This document shows, piece after piece, positions 17,029-26,131 of a stretch of 64,000 nucleotides of DNA; the first letter of the stretch is position 1, and every line of letters starts with the position of its first letter. Source of the stretch: BM003 sp963783695 (GTDB lineage: Bacteria > Pseudomonadota > Gammaproteobacteria > Steroidobacterales > BM003); NCBI GenBank assembly GCA_963783695.1, contig CAWAOM010000004.1, positions 62,001 through 126,000 on the forward strand. The letters run 5' to 3'. Position numbers and translations under genes: made by a program. The notes under the pieces are model-generated. The model saw only the letters and a program-made list of their open reading frames with translations. It was not told the DNA's origin and made no database searches.

Positions 17029-18642
17029 ATGAAGAAACTTGCCATCAAGGCGCTGCATGACCTCGAGGATCGCATCCCTGCGCATGCGCTGGTAGCCGGT
17101 ATCGACCTGGTGGTGACCCGGTACGACGACAACATAAGTGTGCTGTATGGCCGCTGCGCCCATCGCGGTGCGCTGATGTCCGACGGTTATATCGACGGCG
17201 AGAACATCATTTGCGGCGTCCACGGCTGGGATTACCGCCTGGATACCGGGGTCAGCGAATACAACAACAGCGAGACGTTGCCGGGATTTCAGTCGTGGGT
17301 CGAGGACGGCCAGGTCTTTGTCGACGAAGACGAGATCGCGGCCTGGTCGCGCGCCCATCCCCAGCCTTACGATCGCGATGCCTACCAGGGTGCTTACCAG
17401 GACCCGACCGGCACCGCGGACGAGCCGTATGTGAAATATATCCGCAAGCTCGCCACGGACGGCCTGTCCAAGGTCGGGCATCACGGCCCGGCGGCCGCGA
17501 TGGGCGTGCCGCGCGGCAAGTTGCCAACGTGGGACGATCTGCAGTTCGTCGTCGGCCAGTTGCACAAGTTGCCGTTGCTCGACGACGAGCCGGTCGGCAC
17601 CGGCCTCGTGATCGGCCCCAATGCGAAAAAGCCCCTTGAGCTGGCAATACCGTTGTTCGTCTCCGACATGAGTTTCGGGGCGTTGTCGGAGGAAGCCAAG
17701 GTCGCTCTCGCCAGGGGTGCCGAGCTTGCCGGCACCGGCATATGCTCGGGCGAGGGCGGCATGCTCGCGGACGAGCAGCGCGCCAATACGCGGTACTTCT
17801 ACGAGCTCGCCTCGGCGCGGTTCGGTTTCGCGTGGGACAAGGTCCAACAGACCCAGGCATTTCACTTCAAGGGCGGCCAGGGCGCGAAAACCGGTACCGG
17901 CGGTCACCTTCCGGGTGAGAAGGTGAAGGGAAAAATTGCCGAGGTGCGAGGACTTGCCGAGGGTGAGCCGGCGATCTCACCGGCACGGTTCCCGGAGTGG
18001 ACGAGCCTCGAACAGTTCCGCGATTTCGCCGCCGAGGTGCGCGAGCAAACCGGCGGGATACCGGTGGGTTTCAAATTGTCGGCACAACACATCGAGAAGG
18101 ATATCGATGCGGCGCTCGCGGTCGGCGTCGACTACATCATTCTCGATGGCCGCGGTGGCGGCACCGGTGCGGCGCCGCTGATCTTTCGCGATCACATCTC
18201 GGTACCGACGATACCGGCGCTCGCGCGCGCCCGGCGCCATCTCGATGCTTTGGATGCAGACGGCGTAACGCTGATCATTACCGGCGGACTGCGTCATCCG
18301 GCCGATTTTGCCAAGGCGATGGCGCTTGGCGCCGACGGCGTGGCGGTATCCAACGCGGCAATCCAGGCCATCGGTTGTCTCGGCATGCGCGCCTGTCAGA
18401 CCAACAACTGCCCGGTCGGCATTGCCACGCAGAAGCCGCATCTTCGGGCGCGCCTGCCTGTGGATATCGCGGCCGAGCGGCTGGCGAGATTTTTCTCGGC
18501 GGCGGTCGAGCTGATGACGGTGATGGCGCGCGCAGCCGGTCACCGTCACCTGAGTGAGTTTTCCGTAGATGATTTGACCACCTTCAAATCGGATATGGCG
18601 CAACTGACCGGCGTTGCATATGGCGGCGTTGGGATCGGCTGA
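17029..18642 (+). CDS. Rieske [2Fe-2S] domain fused to FMN-binding glutamate synthase domain
   Basis: A 537-residue fusion. Residues 1-105 are a Rieske ferredoxin domain with both cluster motifs, CAH (Cys43, His45) and CGVHGW (Cys62, His65). Residues about 130-520 are the glutamate synthase central-type FMN/iron-sulfur domain: SDMSFGALSEEAKVAL, GTGICSGEGG, KGGQGAKTGTGGHLPGEKV, GRGGGTGAAP, and the 3Fe-4S cysteines Cys450, Cys456 and Cys461 in CLGMRACQTNNC. No amidotransferase (GltB N-terminal) domain and no GltD partner is nearby, so ammonia-dependent glutamate formation or another FMN oxidoreductase reaction is possible. The Rieske domain could deliver electrons. It lies between ppdK and a DUF5996 gene that starts 14 bases after its stop. 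Confidence 0.9.
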   Translation: MKKLAIKALHDLEDRIPAHALVAGIDLVVTRYDDNISVLYGRCAHRGALMSDGYIDGENIICGVHGWDYRLDTGVSEYNNSETLPGFQSWVEDGQVFVDEDEIAAWSRAHPQPYDRDAYQGAYQDPTGTADEPYVKYIRKLATDGLSKVGHHGPAAAMGVPRGKLPTWDDLQFVVGQLHKLPLLDDEPVGTGLVIGPNAKKPLELAIPLFVSDMSFGALSEEAKVALARGAELAGTGICSGEGGMLADEQRANTRYFYELASARFGFAWDKVQQTQAFHFKGGQGAKTGTGGHLPGEKVKGKIAEVRGLAEGEPAISPARFPEWTSLEQFRDFAAEVREQTGGIPVGFKLSAQHIEKDIDAALAVGVDYIILDGRGGGTGAAPLIFRDHISVPTIPALARARRHLDALDADGVTLIITGGLRHPADFAKAMALGADGVAVSNAAIQAIGCLGMRACQTNNCPVGIATQKPHLRARLPVDIAAERLARFFSAAVELMTVMARAAGHRHLSEFSVDDLTTFKSDMAQLTGVAYGGVGIG

Positions 18643-18656
18643 ACCGGGCACTGACG

Positions 18657-19496
18657 ATGACGACAGTGCAGTTTCCACAGCTCGATGCGAATGCAATCGT
18701 TGCAACGCGCGATACGCTGCATGGCTACTCGCGGATCCTCGGTGACTGGCTCAAGGCCTGCCGCCCGCGGCGCAAGCACTGGTGGCATGCGAGCCTGCGC
18801 CCGTCTCTAGCCGGGCTCACCACCGGTGTCGTAAATGCCGATGTTCGATTCGAGCTGGAACTGGATATGCGAGACGGCTTACTGGCAGGGCGGATCGCCG
18901 GTGGTGACGAGTTGCGTGAGCCGTTGGTTGGACAGTCGTCGGCGGCGCTCGCGGCGGCGGTGGCGGATTTCCTGGTCGCGGCCGGCATGTCCGGCGATCT
19001 GGCGGCGACGGTAGCGGATAGCGACAAGGTAACGCCAGGCTACTCGGCCGAGCTGGCCACGCTGATGGCCGACGCGCTGGCAGCGGTGTCATCCACGCTG
19101 GCGCGGTTTCGTGCCGGTATCGCCGAGGAAACCAGTCCCATTCAACTATGGCCGCATCATTTCGATCTCTCGATGCTGTGGCTGCCGGGAACCAAGATAC
19201 CGGGACAGGATCCGGACGACGAGGAGCACTCGGACAAGCAGATGAACTTCGGCTTCACTTTTGGCGATGACGGGATCCCGGAGCCCTATTTCTATGTCAC
19301 CGCCTACCCGTTGCCGGATAACTTCCCGGACCTCGCATTGCCACCCGGCGCACACTGGAAAAGCGACGGTTTCAGTGGCGCCGTTCTTAAATATCACGAC
19401 CTGTCGGCCACCGCTGACCCGGAGGATTACCTGCTGGGCCTTTGGGGCGGGCTGCTGGCAGCGGGCCGCGAACGGATGCTCTCCGGATCCGACTAA
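18657..19496 (+). CDS. DUF5996 family protein (divergent member)
   Basis: A 279-residue soluble protein of unknown function. The N-terminus (RDTLHGYSRILGDWLKACRP, then HWWHASLRPSLAGLTTG) corresponds to the opening of DUF5996 proteins (TLH-W-x-IVGK, then HWWHVPLY-x-T-RGLTT) and to the second copy in this window at 43170. The C-terminal half has WPHHFDLS and Tyr/Pro-rich strands (PEPYFYVTAYPLPDNFP), also seen in the family. It starts 14 bases after the Rieske-GltS stop and is probably in the same operon. No catalytic motif is known. It converges on the efflux operon. Confidence 0.75.
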   Translation: MTTVQFPQLDANAIVATRDTLHGYSRILGDWLKACRPRRKHWWHASLRPSLAGLTTGVVNADVRFELELDMRDGLLAGRIAGGDELREPLVGQSSAALAAAVADFLVAAGMSGDLAATVADSDKVTPGYSAELATLMADALAAVSSTLARFRAGIAEETSPIQLWPHHFDLSMLWLPGTKIPGQDPDDEEHSDKQMNFGFTFGDDGIPEPYFYVTAYPLPDNFPDLALPPGAHWKSDGFSGAVLKYHDLSATADPEDYLLGLWGGLLAAGRERMLSGSD

Positions 19497-19508
19497 TCCG
19501 CCGTGGTG

Positions 19509-19850
19509 TTATCGATCCGCGGCCGGCTGACTCGTGCCGAGGCGGCCTGCGCTGAACACCGGAACCACCCAGAAATGGGTGTCGGTGCCACCGAACGTCT
19601 CGCGCGCGTCTGCGAGGAACGGCTCGATTGCAGTGGCGTCCATCTGGACCTGGAACTGCACCCGGTGGCGGCGCCCGGTGACCTGTTCGATGTTACTCAG
19701 TCCCTCGTGGCTGGCGCTGTGGCCGGATACCGGCATACTGGTGAATCCACCGCCGCCTGGGCGGCTCAGCAGCCAGTCGATGACCGTTTCCTCCAGCGAT
19801 GGAGAAACGGTCAGTACGACAAGCGCCTGGTCAGTCACGAACTCAGTCAT
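19509..19850 (-). CDS. DUF3240 family protein, last gene of the efflux operon
   Basis: A 113-residue soluble protein with no signal peptide. Features include DQALVVLTVSPSLEETVIDW near the N-terminus, the segment GFTSMPVSGH, and VTGRRHRVQFQVQ. The ferredoxin-like, PII/CutA-like appearance and the position immediately after an RND metal pump match DUF3240, a family repeatedly found with CzcA/CusA-type operons. Its ATG overlaps the pump stop by four bases (ATGA), indicating translational coupling. It may sense or carry the metal or modulate the pump; this is inference from context. Confidence 0.8.
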   Translation of the reverse strand: MTEFVTDQALVVLTVSPSLEETVIDWLLSRPGGGGFTSMPVSGHSASHEGLSNIEQVTGRRHRVQFQVQMDATAIEPFLADARETFGGTDTHFWVVPVFSAGRLGTSQPAADR

Positions 19851-22800
19851 TCGGGGTCCTCGCGCAGGCCAAAACGGCGGTACAGAATCGGCAGGATGAT
19901 CAGGGTCAGCAGCGTGGCGGTGGCCAGTCCGCCGATTACTACAATTGCCAGCGGCCGCTGAATCTCGGAGCCGGGGCCGGAAGCAAACAGCAGCGGAACG
20001 AGACCAAACGCGGCAATACTGGCAGTCATCAGCACCGGCCGCAGCCGTCGCCGTGCACCTTCGATGACGACTTCTTCCATTGGCATGTTCAGGTCGAGCA
20101 ACTGGTTGAAATACGCGACCATCACGACGCCATTCAGGACCGCAATGCCAAGCAGCGCGATAAAGCCGACCGACGCCGGGACCGACAGATACTCGCCAGT
20201 AAGCCACAACGCAAAGACACCGCCGATCAGCGCGAACGGGATATTGGTCAGAACCAGCAGTGCCTGACGTACCGAGCGGAAGGTTGAGAACAGCAACAGG
20301 AAAATCAGGGCGATTGCGACCGGTACGACAATGGCCAGCCGTGTTGCCGCTCGTTGCTGATTTTCGAACTGGCCACCCCACTCGAGGTAGTAGCCGGGTG
20401 GCAGATCGATTTTTTCCGCGACGACCGTGCGCGCTTCTTCGACAAACCCCACCAGGTCGCGGCCGGTGACGTTTGAACGGACCACGGTAAAGCGCTGGCC
20501 GCGTTCGCGACCGACCGCGACGACACCTTCGACCCTGCGGATTCGGGCGATGCTCCCCAGCGGCACGCTCGCGCCATCCTCCAGCACGATCGGCAGCGAT
20601 GCGATCGTGGCGGGCGAGACCCCGGCGTCGGTGCCGGCGCGTATGACCAGCGGTGTGCGCCGCGCCCCTTCCTGCACGATGCCCAGTGGCAGCCCTTCGA
20701 GCTGGGCGCGCAGAACGCGCTGCAGGTCATCGACAGCGACGCCAATGCGGCCGCTCGCGAGCCGGTCGATCGTAAGTTGCAGGTACTGCACACCGTCGTT
20801 CTGGCTGGCAAACACGTCCTCGCTGCCATCGATGGTGCGCAGTGCCGATTCGATTTCGGTGGCGATGGTGCCGAGCACATCGAGATCCGGGCCGAACAGT
20901 TTTACCGCGACGTCACCGCGCACACCGGTCAGCATCTCCGAGACCCGCATCTCGATCGGCTGGGTAAATCCGTAGGCGACACCGGGAAACTGTTCGAGCA
21001 CGTCGCGGATCGCCTGCGCGAGTTCCTCTTTCGACCGCATACGCCATTCCGATTTGGGACGCAGCACCATGAAGACATCGCTTTCGTTGAGTCCCATCGG
21101 ATCCATGCCGATTTCATCGGAGCCGACCCGGGCCACGATTCGGGTTACCTCCGGCACCGACTCGAGGATGGCGTGCTGGACTTTCAGGTCGAGATCCACG
21201 GATTTGTCCAGCGTTATCGACGGCAGTTTTTCGAGCTGGACGATGATGTCGCCCTCATCCATTGTCGGCATAAAGCTCTTGCCGATGAAAAAATAGACGA
21301 CGCCGGCGCAAGCCAGCGCAGCCAGCGCAGCGATAATCGTTACGCGCGAGTTGTCGAGGCACCAGCGCAATACCGGGACATAAATTTCCTGGAGTTTGCG
21401 CGGCAGCCAGGGTTCTTCGTGCTTGACCCGTGTCAGCAGGAACGAGGCGAGTACCGGTATCACTGTCAGTGACAGCAACAGCGAGCTTGCGAGCGCGAAG
21501 ACAATCGTCAGCGCAACCGGGGTAAAAAGCTTCCCCTCCAGTCCCTGCAGCGTGAGTAATGGCAGGAAAACGATGATGATGATGAAGATACCCGAGGAGA
21601 CCGGCAGCGACACTTCGCGGACCGCGCGGTAGATCACATGCAGCCGCGGCAGGCGGCGCTCGGCTTGCCAGCTGCTCAGGTGGGTAGTGATGTTTTCGAC
21701 GACGACCACAGCGGCATCGACCAGCATGCCGATAGCGATGGCGAGACCGCCGAGGCTCATCAGGTTGGCCGACATGCCGACCTGACGCATCAGTATGAAC
21801 GTGGCAAGCGCGGCCAGCGGCAACACCAGCGCCACGGTAATCGACGCGCGGATGTTGCCGAGAAAAAGCACCAGCAGCACCAGCACCAGCACCGTTGCCT
21901 CGGCCAGTGCCCTGGCCACGGTCGTCACGGCGCGCTGCACCAGTTTGCCACGGTCGTAGAACACCTCGACGCTGACACCGGGCGGCAGCGCCGGAGCGAT
22001 TTCCTCGAGTTTTCTGCGCACGCCGGCGACAACCTCGCGTGCATTGGCGCCGCGCAGCCCCAGCACCAGACCCTGAACCGCTTCGGCCTCGCCGTTCTGG
22101 CTGACGGCACCGTAGCGGGTGACCTCGCCGATCCTGACGTTGGCGACATCGCCAAGCCGTACCGGGGTGCCGTCATGGACATGGACGACGATGGCGCGGA
22201 CGTCCTCGAGGTCGGTGATCCGGCCCTCGGAGCGCACCAGCAAGGTCTCCTCGCCTTCGTTGATGCGACCGGCGCCATCGTTGCGGTTGTTTGCCTCGAC
22301 CGCGGCCGCCAGCATCAGCGGATCGATGCCGCGAGCAGTCATTCGAACCGGGTCGGGAACGATCTCGAAGCTGCGCACGAACCCGCCCAGTGAGTTGACG
22401 TCGGCTACGCCGGGCACCGTGCGCAATGCGGGGCGGATGACCCAGTCGAGCAGGGTGCGCCGTTGCGCCAGGCTGAGGTCGCCTTCCACCGTGAACATGA
22501 ACATCTCGCCCAACGGTGTGGTCATCGGCGCGATACCGCCCTCGATCCCTTCCGGCAGGGCGTCCCAGACCGCGCCGAGACGTTCCGCGACCTGTTGCCG
22601 CGCCCAGTAAATGTCTGTCCCTTCGAGAAAATCGACGGTGATATCCGTCAACGAATACTTGGCGACGGAGCGCAACATCACCTGGTTCGGGATGCCGAGC
22701 AGCTCGAGTTCGATCGGCGCGGTAATGCGCGTTTCGACCTCCTCGGGAGTCATCCCCGGCGCCTTGACGATGATTTTCACCTGGGTCGGGGAGACGTCCG

Positions 22801-22915
22801 GAAAAGCATCGATCGGCAGGCGGGTAAACGCGTAGTATCCGAGGCCGGCAAGCGCGGCGGCCAGCAGCAGCACCAGTGCGCGCTGGGTCAGGGCGAAACG
22901 GATCAGGCTGGCCAT
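19847..22915 (-). CDS. Heavy-metal efflux RND pump (CzcA/CusA family)
   Basis: A 1022-residue inner-membrane proton/metal antiporter of the HME-RND family. It shows the usual architecture: TM1 after the start MASLIRFALTQRALVLLL, a porter domain, TM2-6, a second porter domain and TM7-12. The TM4 motif AIAIGMLVDAAVVVVEN carries the proton-relay Asp. The substrate-region signature SFMPTMDEGDI and the DPMGLNESDVFMVLRP block are closest by eye to CzcA-type pumps, though the TM4 motif also resembles the Cu/Ag group, so metal specificity is unresolved. The ATG overlaps the adaptor stop (TGATG) at 22915. Third component of the tripartite system. Confidence 0.95.
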   Translation of the reverse strand: MASLIRFALTQRALVLLLAAALAGLGYYAFTRLPIDAFPDVSPTQVKIIVKAPGMTPEEVETRITAPIELELLGIPNQVMLRSVAKYSLTDITVDFLEGTDIYWARQQVAERLGAVWDALPEGIEGGIAPMTTPLGEMFMFTVEGDLSLAQRRTLLDWVIRPALRTVPGVADVNSLGGFVRSFEIVPDPVRMTARGIDPLMLAAAVEANNRNDGAGRINEGEETLLVRSEGRITDLEDVRAIVVHVHDGTPVRLGDVANVRIGEVTRYGAVSQNGEAEAVQGLVLGLRGANAREVVAGVRRKLEEIAPALPPGVSVEVFYDRGKLVQRAVTTVARALAEATVLVLVLLVLFLGNIRASITVALVLPLAALATFILMRQVGMSANLMSLGGLAIAIGMLVDAAVVVVENITTHLSSWQAERRLPRLHVIYRAVREVSLPVSSGIFIIIIVFLPLLTLQGLEGKLFTPVALTIVFALASSLLLSLTVIPVLASFLLTRVKHEEPWLPRKLQEIYVPVLRWCLDNSRVTIIAALAALACAGVVYFFIGKSFMPTMDEGDIIVQLEKLPSITLDKSVDLDLKVQHAILESVPEVTRIVARVGSDEIGMDPMGLNESDVFMVLRPKSEWRMRSKEELAQAIRDVLEQFPGVAYGFTQPIEMRVSEMLTGVRGDVAVKLFGPDLDVLGTIATEIESALRTIDGSEDVFASQNDGVQYLQLTIDRLASGRIGVAVDDLQRVLRAQLEGLPLGIVQEGARRTPLVIRAGTDAGVSPATIASLPIVLEDGASVPLGSIARIRRVEGVVAVGRERGQRFTVVRSNVTGRDLVGFVEEARTVVAEKIDLPPGYYLEWGGQFENQQRAATRLAIVVPVAIALIFLLLFSTFRSVRQALLVLTNIPFALIGGVFALWLTGEYLSVPASVGFIALLGIAVLNGVVMVAYFNQLLDLNMPMEEVVIEGARRRLRPVLMTASIAAFGLVPLLFASGPGSEIQRPLAIVVIGGLATATLLTLIILPILYRRFGLREDPE

Positions 22916-24033
22916 CACTCGCCGCCGTCTTCCAGGCTGGCCCGGAACGCTTTGAGCGCCGCCACTCCGTTCACCGCTATACGGTCGCCCGCCTCGACCC
23001 CCTGGTCGATATATGTGCTCACGGCATCGGCACTGACGATCCGGACCGTGCGCACTTCGAAACCTCTTGCGGTGCGCACGAACAGATAACTGGCGGTGCC
23101 GCTGCGCGCGACAGCCGCCGTTGCAACGGCCCACGTTTCGTTACCGCTATCGGCGCAACATTTCGCGAGGATCTGCGCGGAGATGAACTGGCCGGGTTTG
23201 AGACCGTGCGCGGGGTCGATAAACGTCGCCCGCACTTTGACGCTCTGTGTATCCCGGTCGATCGCGCGGCCGACCATCACGACTTCGGCGATCGGCTGGT
23301 CCGGAGTGGCGCTTCTTGCGACCTTCATGCCCGGCGCGATCGCGCCGACCTGTTCCTGTGTGACATCGAGTTCGAGCCACAGAAGGGAGAGGTCGGCGAG
23401 GCGGTAGATCGGTGTCATTGCCTCGGCGCGTTCACCGGCGACTGCCATCCGCTCGAGAACAACACCGTTGGCGGGAGCGCGGATAGTCAGTGTGGCGCTG
23501 AGTTTCTGATCGCGCTCGAGGTTGCGTATGTCAACGGCGCCGAGCCCGCCAATACGCAATAACTGGCGCTGCTCGCTCAGGCGCGCGGCGGATACTCTGG
23601 CCCGGGTCTCGGTCTCCTGCAGACGCCGTCCGGCTATGATGCCTTCGTCGAGCAACTGGCGATCGCGCTCGAGCTGACTGCGCGCAAGGCGCTCTTCATT
23701 CACCGCGTCGAGAAAATCGCGCTGCAATGTCAGGAAATCAGGGCTCTCGATCTCGGCGAGAACCTGGCCGGCCTCCACGTCGTCGCCAACGGCGGCGTCG
23801 AGACGCATGATGAGTCCGGTTTGCGGAGTGGCCATTACGAAGACATTCGATGGCGGAATCACGACCCGCGCAGTCGCGCTCGCGGTGGCCACGTTTTCGA
23901 CTGCCCGCGGTGATGCCAGCGTAATCCCGAGGTTCTCGATCTGTTGCGGGTCAATGGCGATTTCCTCGGCATGGACGGAGTGACAAAGCAAGCCTATTGT
24001 CAGTCCGGCGAGCAGCCGCTTCCTGGGGGTCAT
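22915..24033 (-). CDS. RND efflux periplasmic adaptor (HlyD/CusB/CzcB family)
   Basis: A 372-residue membrane-fusion protein. The signal peptide (residues 1-22, ending VHAEE) is followed by a lipoyl/barrel-sandwich half (IMRLDAAVGDDVEAGQVLAEIES), a helical hairpin (about residues 125-185), the second lipoyl half (LSATLTIRAPANGVVLERMAV) and beta-barrel and membrane-proximal domains. A CC pair (LAKCCADSGNE, about residue 293) is unusual and might bind metal. The ATG overlaps the TolC-family stop by four bases. It connects the pump to the outer-membrane channel. Confidence 0.93.
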   Translation of the reverse strand: MTPRKRLLAGLTIGLLCHSVHAEEIAIDPQQIENLGITLASPRAVENVATASATARVVIPPSNVFVMATPQTGLIMRLDAAVGDDVEAGQVLAEIESPDFLTLQRDFLDAVNEERLARSQLERDRQLLDEGIIAGRRLQETETRARVSAARLSEQRQLLRIGGLGAVDIRNLERDQKLSATLTIRAPANGVVLERMAVAGERAEAMTPIYRLADLSLLWLELDVTQEQVGAIAPGMKVARSATPDQPIAEVVMVGRAIDRDTQSVKVRATFIDPAHGLKPGQFISAQILAKCCADSGNETWAVATAAVARSGTASYLFVRTARGFEVRTVRIVSADAVSTYIDQGVEAGDRIAVNGVAALKAFRASLEDGGE

Positions 24034-25427
24034 GGCAGCACTCCAACAGCTTGGTTGTAGAAGGCGATCTGGCGGTTCTGCTCGATTTGCAGTCGCGCGA
24101 GCTGGCGCTCGGCTGCATTCGCATTCCGTTGCAGTCGTAGCAAATCGATGAGGTCCATTTCACCTTTCTGATAGGCGAGGACACCCATTTTGCGATGTCG
24201 TTTTGCGAGTTCCGCGCGCGCTGCTGACGCATCGATATTGTGATGAACGGTGTCGAGGGTATGTTGCGCCTCGTGCCGGCGCAGCGTCTGTACTCTGATC
24301 TCGCGGTTGTGGGCCGCGCGTGCCGCTGCGAGCTCGCGCCTGGCGGTTGCCATGTCGATTTGCTTCTGCGACGAATGACCGAACGGTATCGTCAATGTCA
24401 TGCCGATGCTGTCGTCGTATTGTTCGGCGTTGGCCGCGCGCTCGCGGCGCGGACCGATCAGCAGATTCGGGGCCGTGGTGCTGACTTTGGCGGCGAGCTT
24501 GTGCGCCGATTCCGCGCGGCGAATTTCGGCCGCTGCGAATGCCAGTGCCGGATGGTCGTCGGGCAGCTGGTCGCGCGTACTAAGCGTTTCGCCGCGGTGG
24601 GGCGGGCGGCGGTTGAGCCCGGTAAGAATACTGTAGTCGCGCTCGGCATCGACGAGGCGCGCATGCGCATCGACCAGGCTGGTTTGCGCCTCTAGTGCCG
24701 CGGATTGGGCGAGCAGAACGTCGCCAAGCGCCACATCGCCCAGCTCGTGGCGGCGCTCGACCGAGACGGCGAGCTTCTGCGCCATCTCTCGCTCGGTTTG
24801 CGCCCGCTCCACATCATGCTCGGCCAGTGCGATATTCCACAGCATATTGCGCAACAACCCGGCCACCTCCCAACGCAGCCGCTGCAATGCCGCTTCGGAT
24901 TCCAGTTTCATCGCCTGTGCAAAGGACTGCGTTGCCCGGCGTCCGTTCCATGACCACAGCGGCAGACTGACCCCGGCTTCGTATTCGTCGAGACGGTCGT
25001 TGTCGCCCCAGCGGTCGGTCTGGTAGCGCAGCGACAGCGACGGCCGGTCGGGAAACCAGTCGCGCCCGCGTTCTTCCCAGGCGCGGGCCTGGGTCGAGCG
25101 GGCTTCCAGTTCAACGAAATCCGGGTAATTGGCGAGTGCCTGTTCTGCCGCGCCCGCCAGCGTCAGCGTTTCGTCGACGCTGAGGGTGGCGTGAGAGTGA
25201 CTCGTTGCATCCATCTCCTCGGCGAGTGCGGGGATTGCGCCGAGCGACAGCAGGATTATGGCAGCCAGGCCGCGCAGCGCAGCCCTTGTTGTGTGTCTGG
25301 GTCCGTGTGAATACGGTAACTGTGCCGGTACTGCCGAGCCGCGCGCCGAGCCTGCGCGGCACGGATTGCAGTCCCGGGTTCGCGCTCTCTCGCGGTGGTT
25401 CGATACCGCCATTGACCTGATACTCAC
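24030..25427 (-). CDS. TolC-family outer-membrane efflux protein
   Basis: A 465-residue outer-membrane factor of the CzcC/CusC type, the exit duct of the tripartite pump. Two OEP repeats of long coiled-coil helices are visible, for example AAEQALANYPDFVELEARSTQA and later AARAELAKRHRKMGVLAYQKGEM, with LRWEVAGLLRNMLWNIAL between. The signal peptide (GLAAIILLSLGAIPALA) lies unusually far inside, after about 45 mostly Arg-rich residues. No in-frame ATG, GTG or TTG was found nearer to it, so the start (25427, or Met6 at 25412) is uncertain. It overlaps the cytochrome b stop by four bases (ATGA). Confidence 0.9.
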   Translation of the reverse strand: MSIRSMAVSNHRERARTRDCNPCRAGSARGSAVPAQLPYSHGPRHTTRAALRGLAAIILLSLGAIPALAEEMDATSHSHATLSVDETLTLAGAAEQALANYPDFVELEARSTQARAWEERGRDWFPDRPSLSLRYQTDRWGDNDRLDEYEAGVSLPLWSWNGRRATQSFAQAMKLESEAALQRLRWEVAGLLRNMLWNIALAEHDVERAQTEREMAQKLAVSVERRHELGDVALGDVLLAQSAALEAQTSLVDAHARLVDAERDYSILTGLNRRPPHRGETLSTRDQLPDDHPALAFAAAEIRRAESAHKLAAKVSTTAPNLLIGPRRERAANAEQYDDSIGMTLTIPFGHSSQKQIDMATARRELAAARAAHNREIRVQTLRRHEAQHTLDTVHHNIDASAARAELAKRHRKMGVLAYQKGEMDLIDLLRLQRNANAAERQLARLQIEQNRQIAFYNQAVGVLP

Positions 25428-26080
25428 GCGTTGCGGTCCTTATCGTCGACCGGCCTTTTGTGGCCCGTTACCATCGCCCGGACCAGGTTCTCGTGATGTT
25501 CGCGGCTTGCATGCAAAACTCCAGTCACATGCAGCGCGATCAACAGCAGAGCGAGATTTGCGCCCACCTCGTGCACATCCTCCCAGATCGATGGCAGCGC
25601 CTGTTGCGCGGATTCGTGACCGGGTCCGGGAGCGGCGCGATTCTCTGCCCCCGATGTTGCCGCGTCGATCGGATCCGGACCGGCCGCGCGGGCCGCGGCG
25701 GGTGGGTTGGGTTGCGCCGTGTCGAGATAAAGACCGGAACCGGTTACCGCGGCCAGGCACAGCAGCAGCGCCACGATCATCGCCGCACCGGCCGGGTTGT
25801 GACCGAGGTAGCGCCGGTCGCGGTGCGCGGCAACCTCGCCGAGGTAGGTGAGCGTGGTTGCCGGTCCGCGGACGAAATCGCGAAAACGGGCATGGGCGGG
25901 GCCGGCAAAGCCCCACAGAATGCGAATGATGAGCACCGCGGCGACCAGGTAGCCGGCTAAGGCATGGACTTGCGGGAATTCGTCGCCGCTGGCGTAGGCC
26001 ATGACGAATCCGGTCACCAGCAGCCAGTGGCCGATGCGAACCAGCGGATCCCAGACTTTCACTGTATTGGCGTCCGTCAT
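25424..26080 (-). CDS. Cytochrome b (b561 / Ni-Fe hydrogenase cytochrome b-like), first gene of the efflux operon
   Basis: A 218-residue di-heme-type membrane protein with four transmembrane helices and heme-ligand candidates IGHW and VHALAGYL in the first two helices and LIALHVTGVLHAS in the last. The motif order VWDPLVRIGHWLL at the N-terminus matches the cytochrome b/b6-type domain (b561/HydC family). An Ala/Pro-rich loop of about 45 residues separates TM3 from TM4. It starts at ATG 26080, directly after a GGGAGGAG site. Its stop overlaps the TolC gene start, so it is translationally coupled to the metal efflux genes. A redox role in metal handling is inferred from this context. Confidence 0.9.
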   Translation of the reverse strand: MTDANTVKVWDPLVRIGHWLLVTGFVMAYASGDEFPQVHALAGYLVAAVLIIRILWGFAGPAHARFRDFVRGPATTLTYLGEVAAHRDRRYLGHNPAGAAMIVALLLCLAAVTGSGLYLDTAQPNPPAAARAAGPDPIDAATSGAENRAAPGPGHESAQQALPSIWEDVHEVGANLALLLIALHVTGVLHASREHHENLVRAMVTGHKRPVDDKDRNA

Positions 26081-26131
26081 CAGCTCCTCCCGGAGGCGTG
26101 GCGAGAGGCTCAATCTGCATGGAGTTTGACG

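Noticed and set aside
19847..22915. Confident assignment of the RND pump as a copper/silver exporter
   Set aside because: The TM4 motif is compatible with the Cu/Ag group, but the porter-domain signature resembles CzcA-type pumps; specificity cannot be decided from sequence alone.
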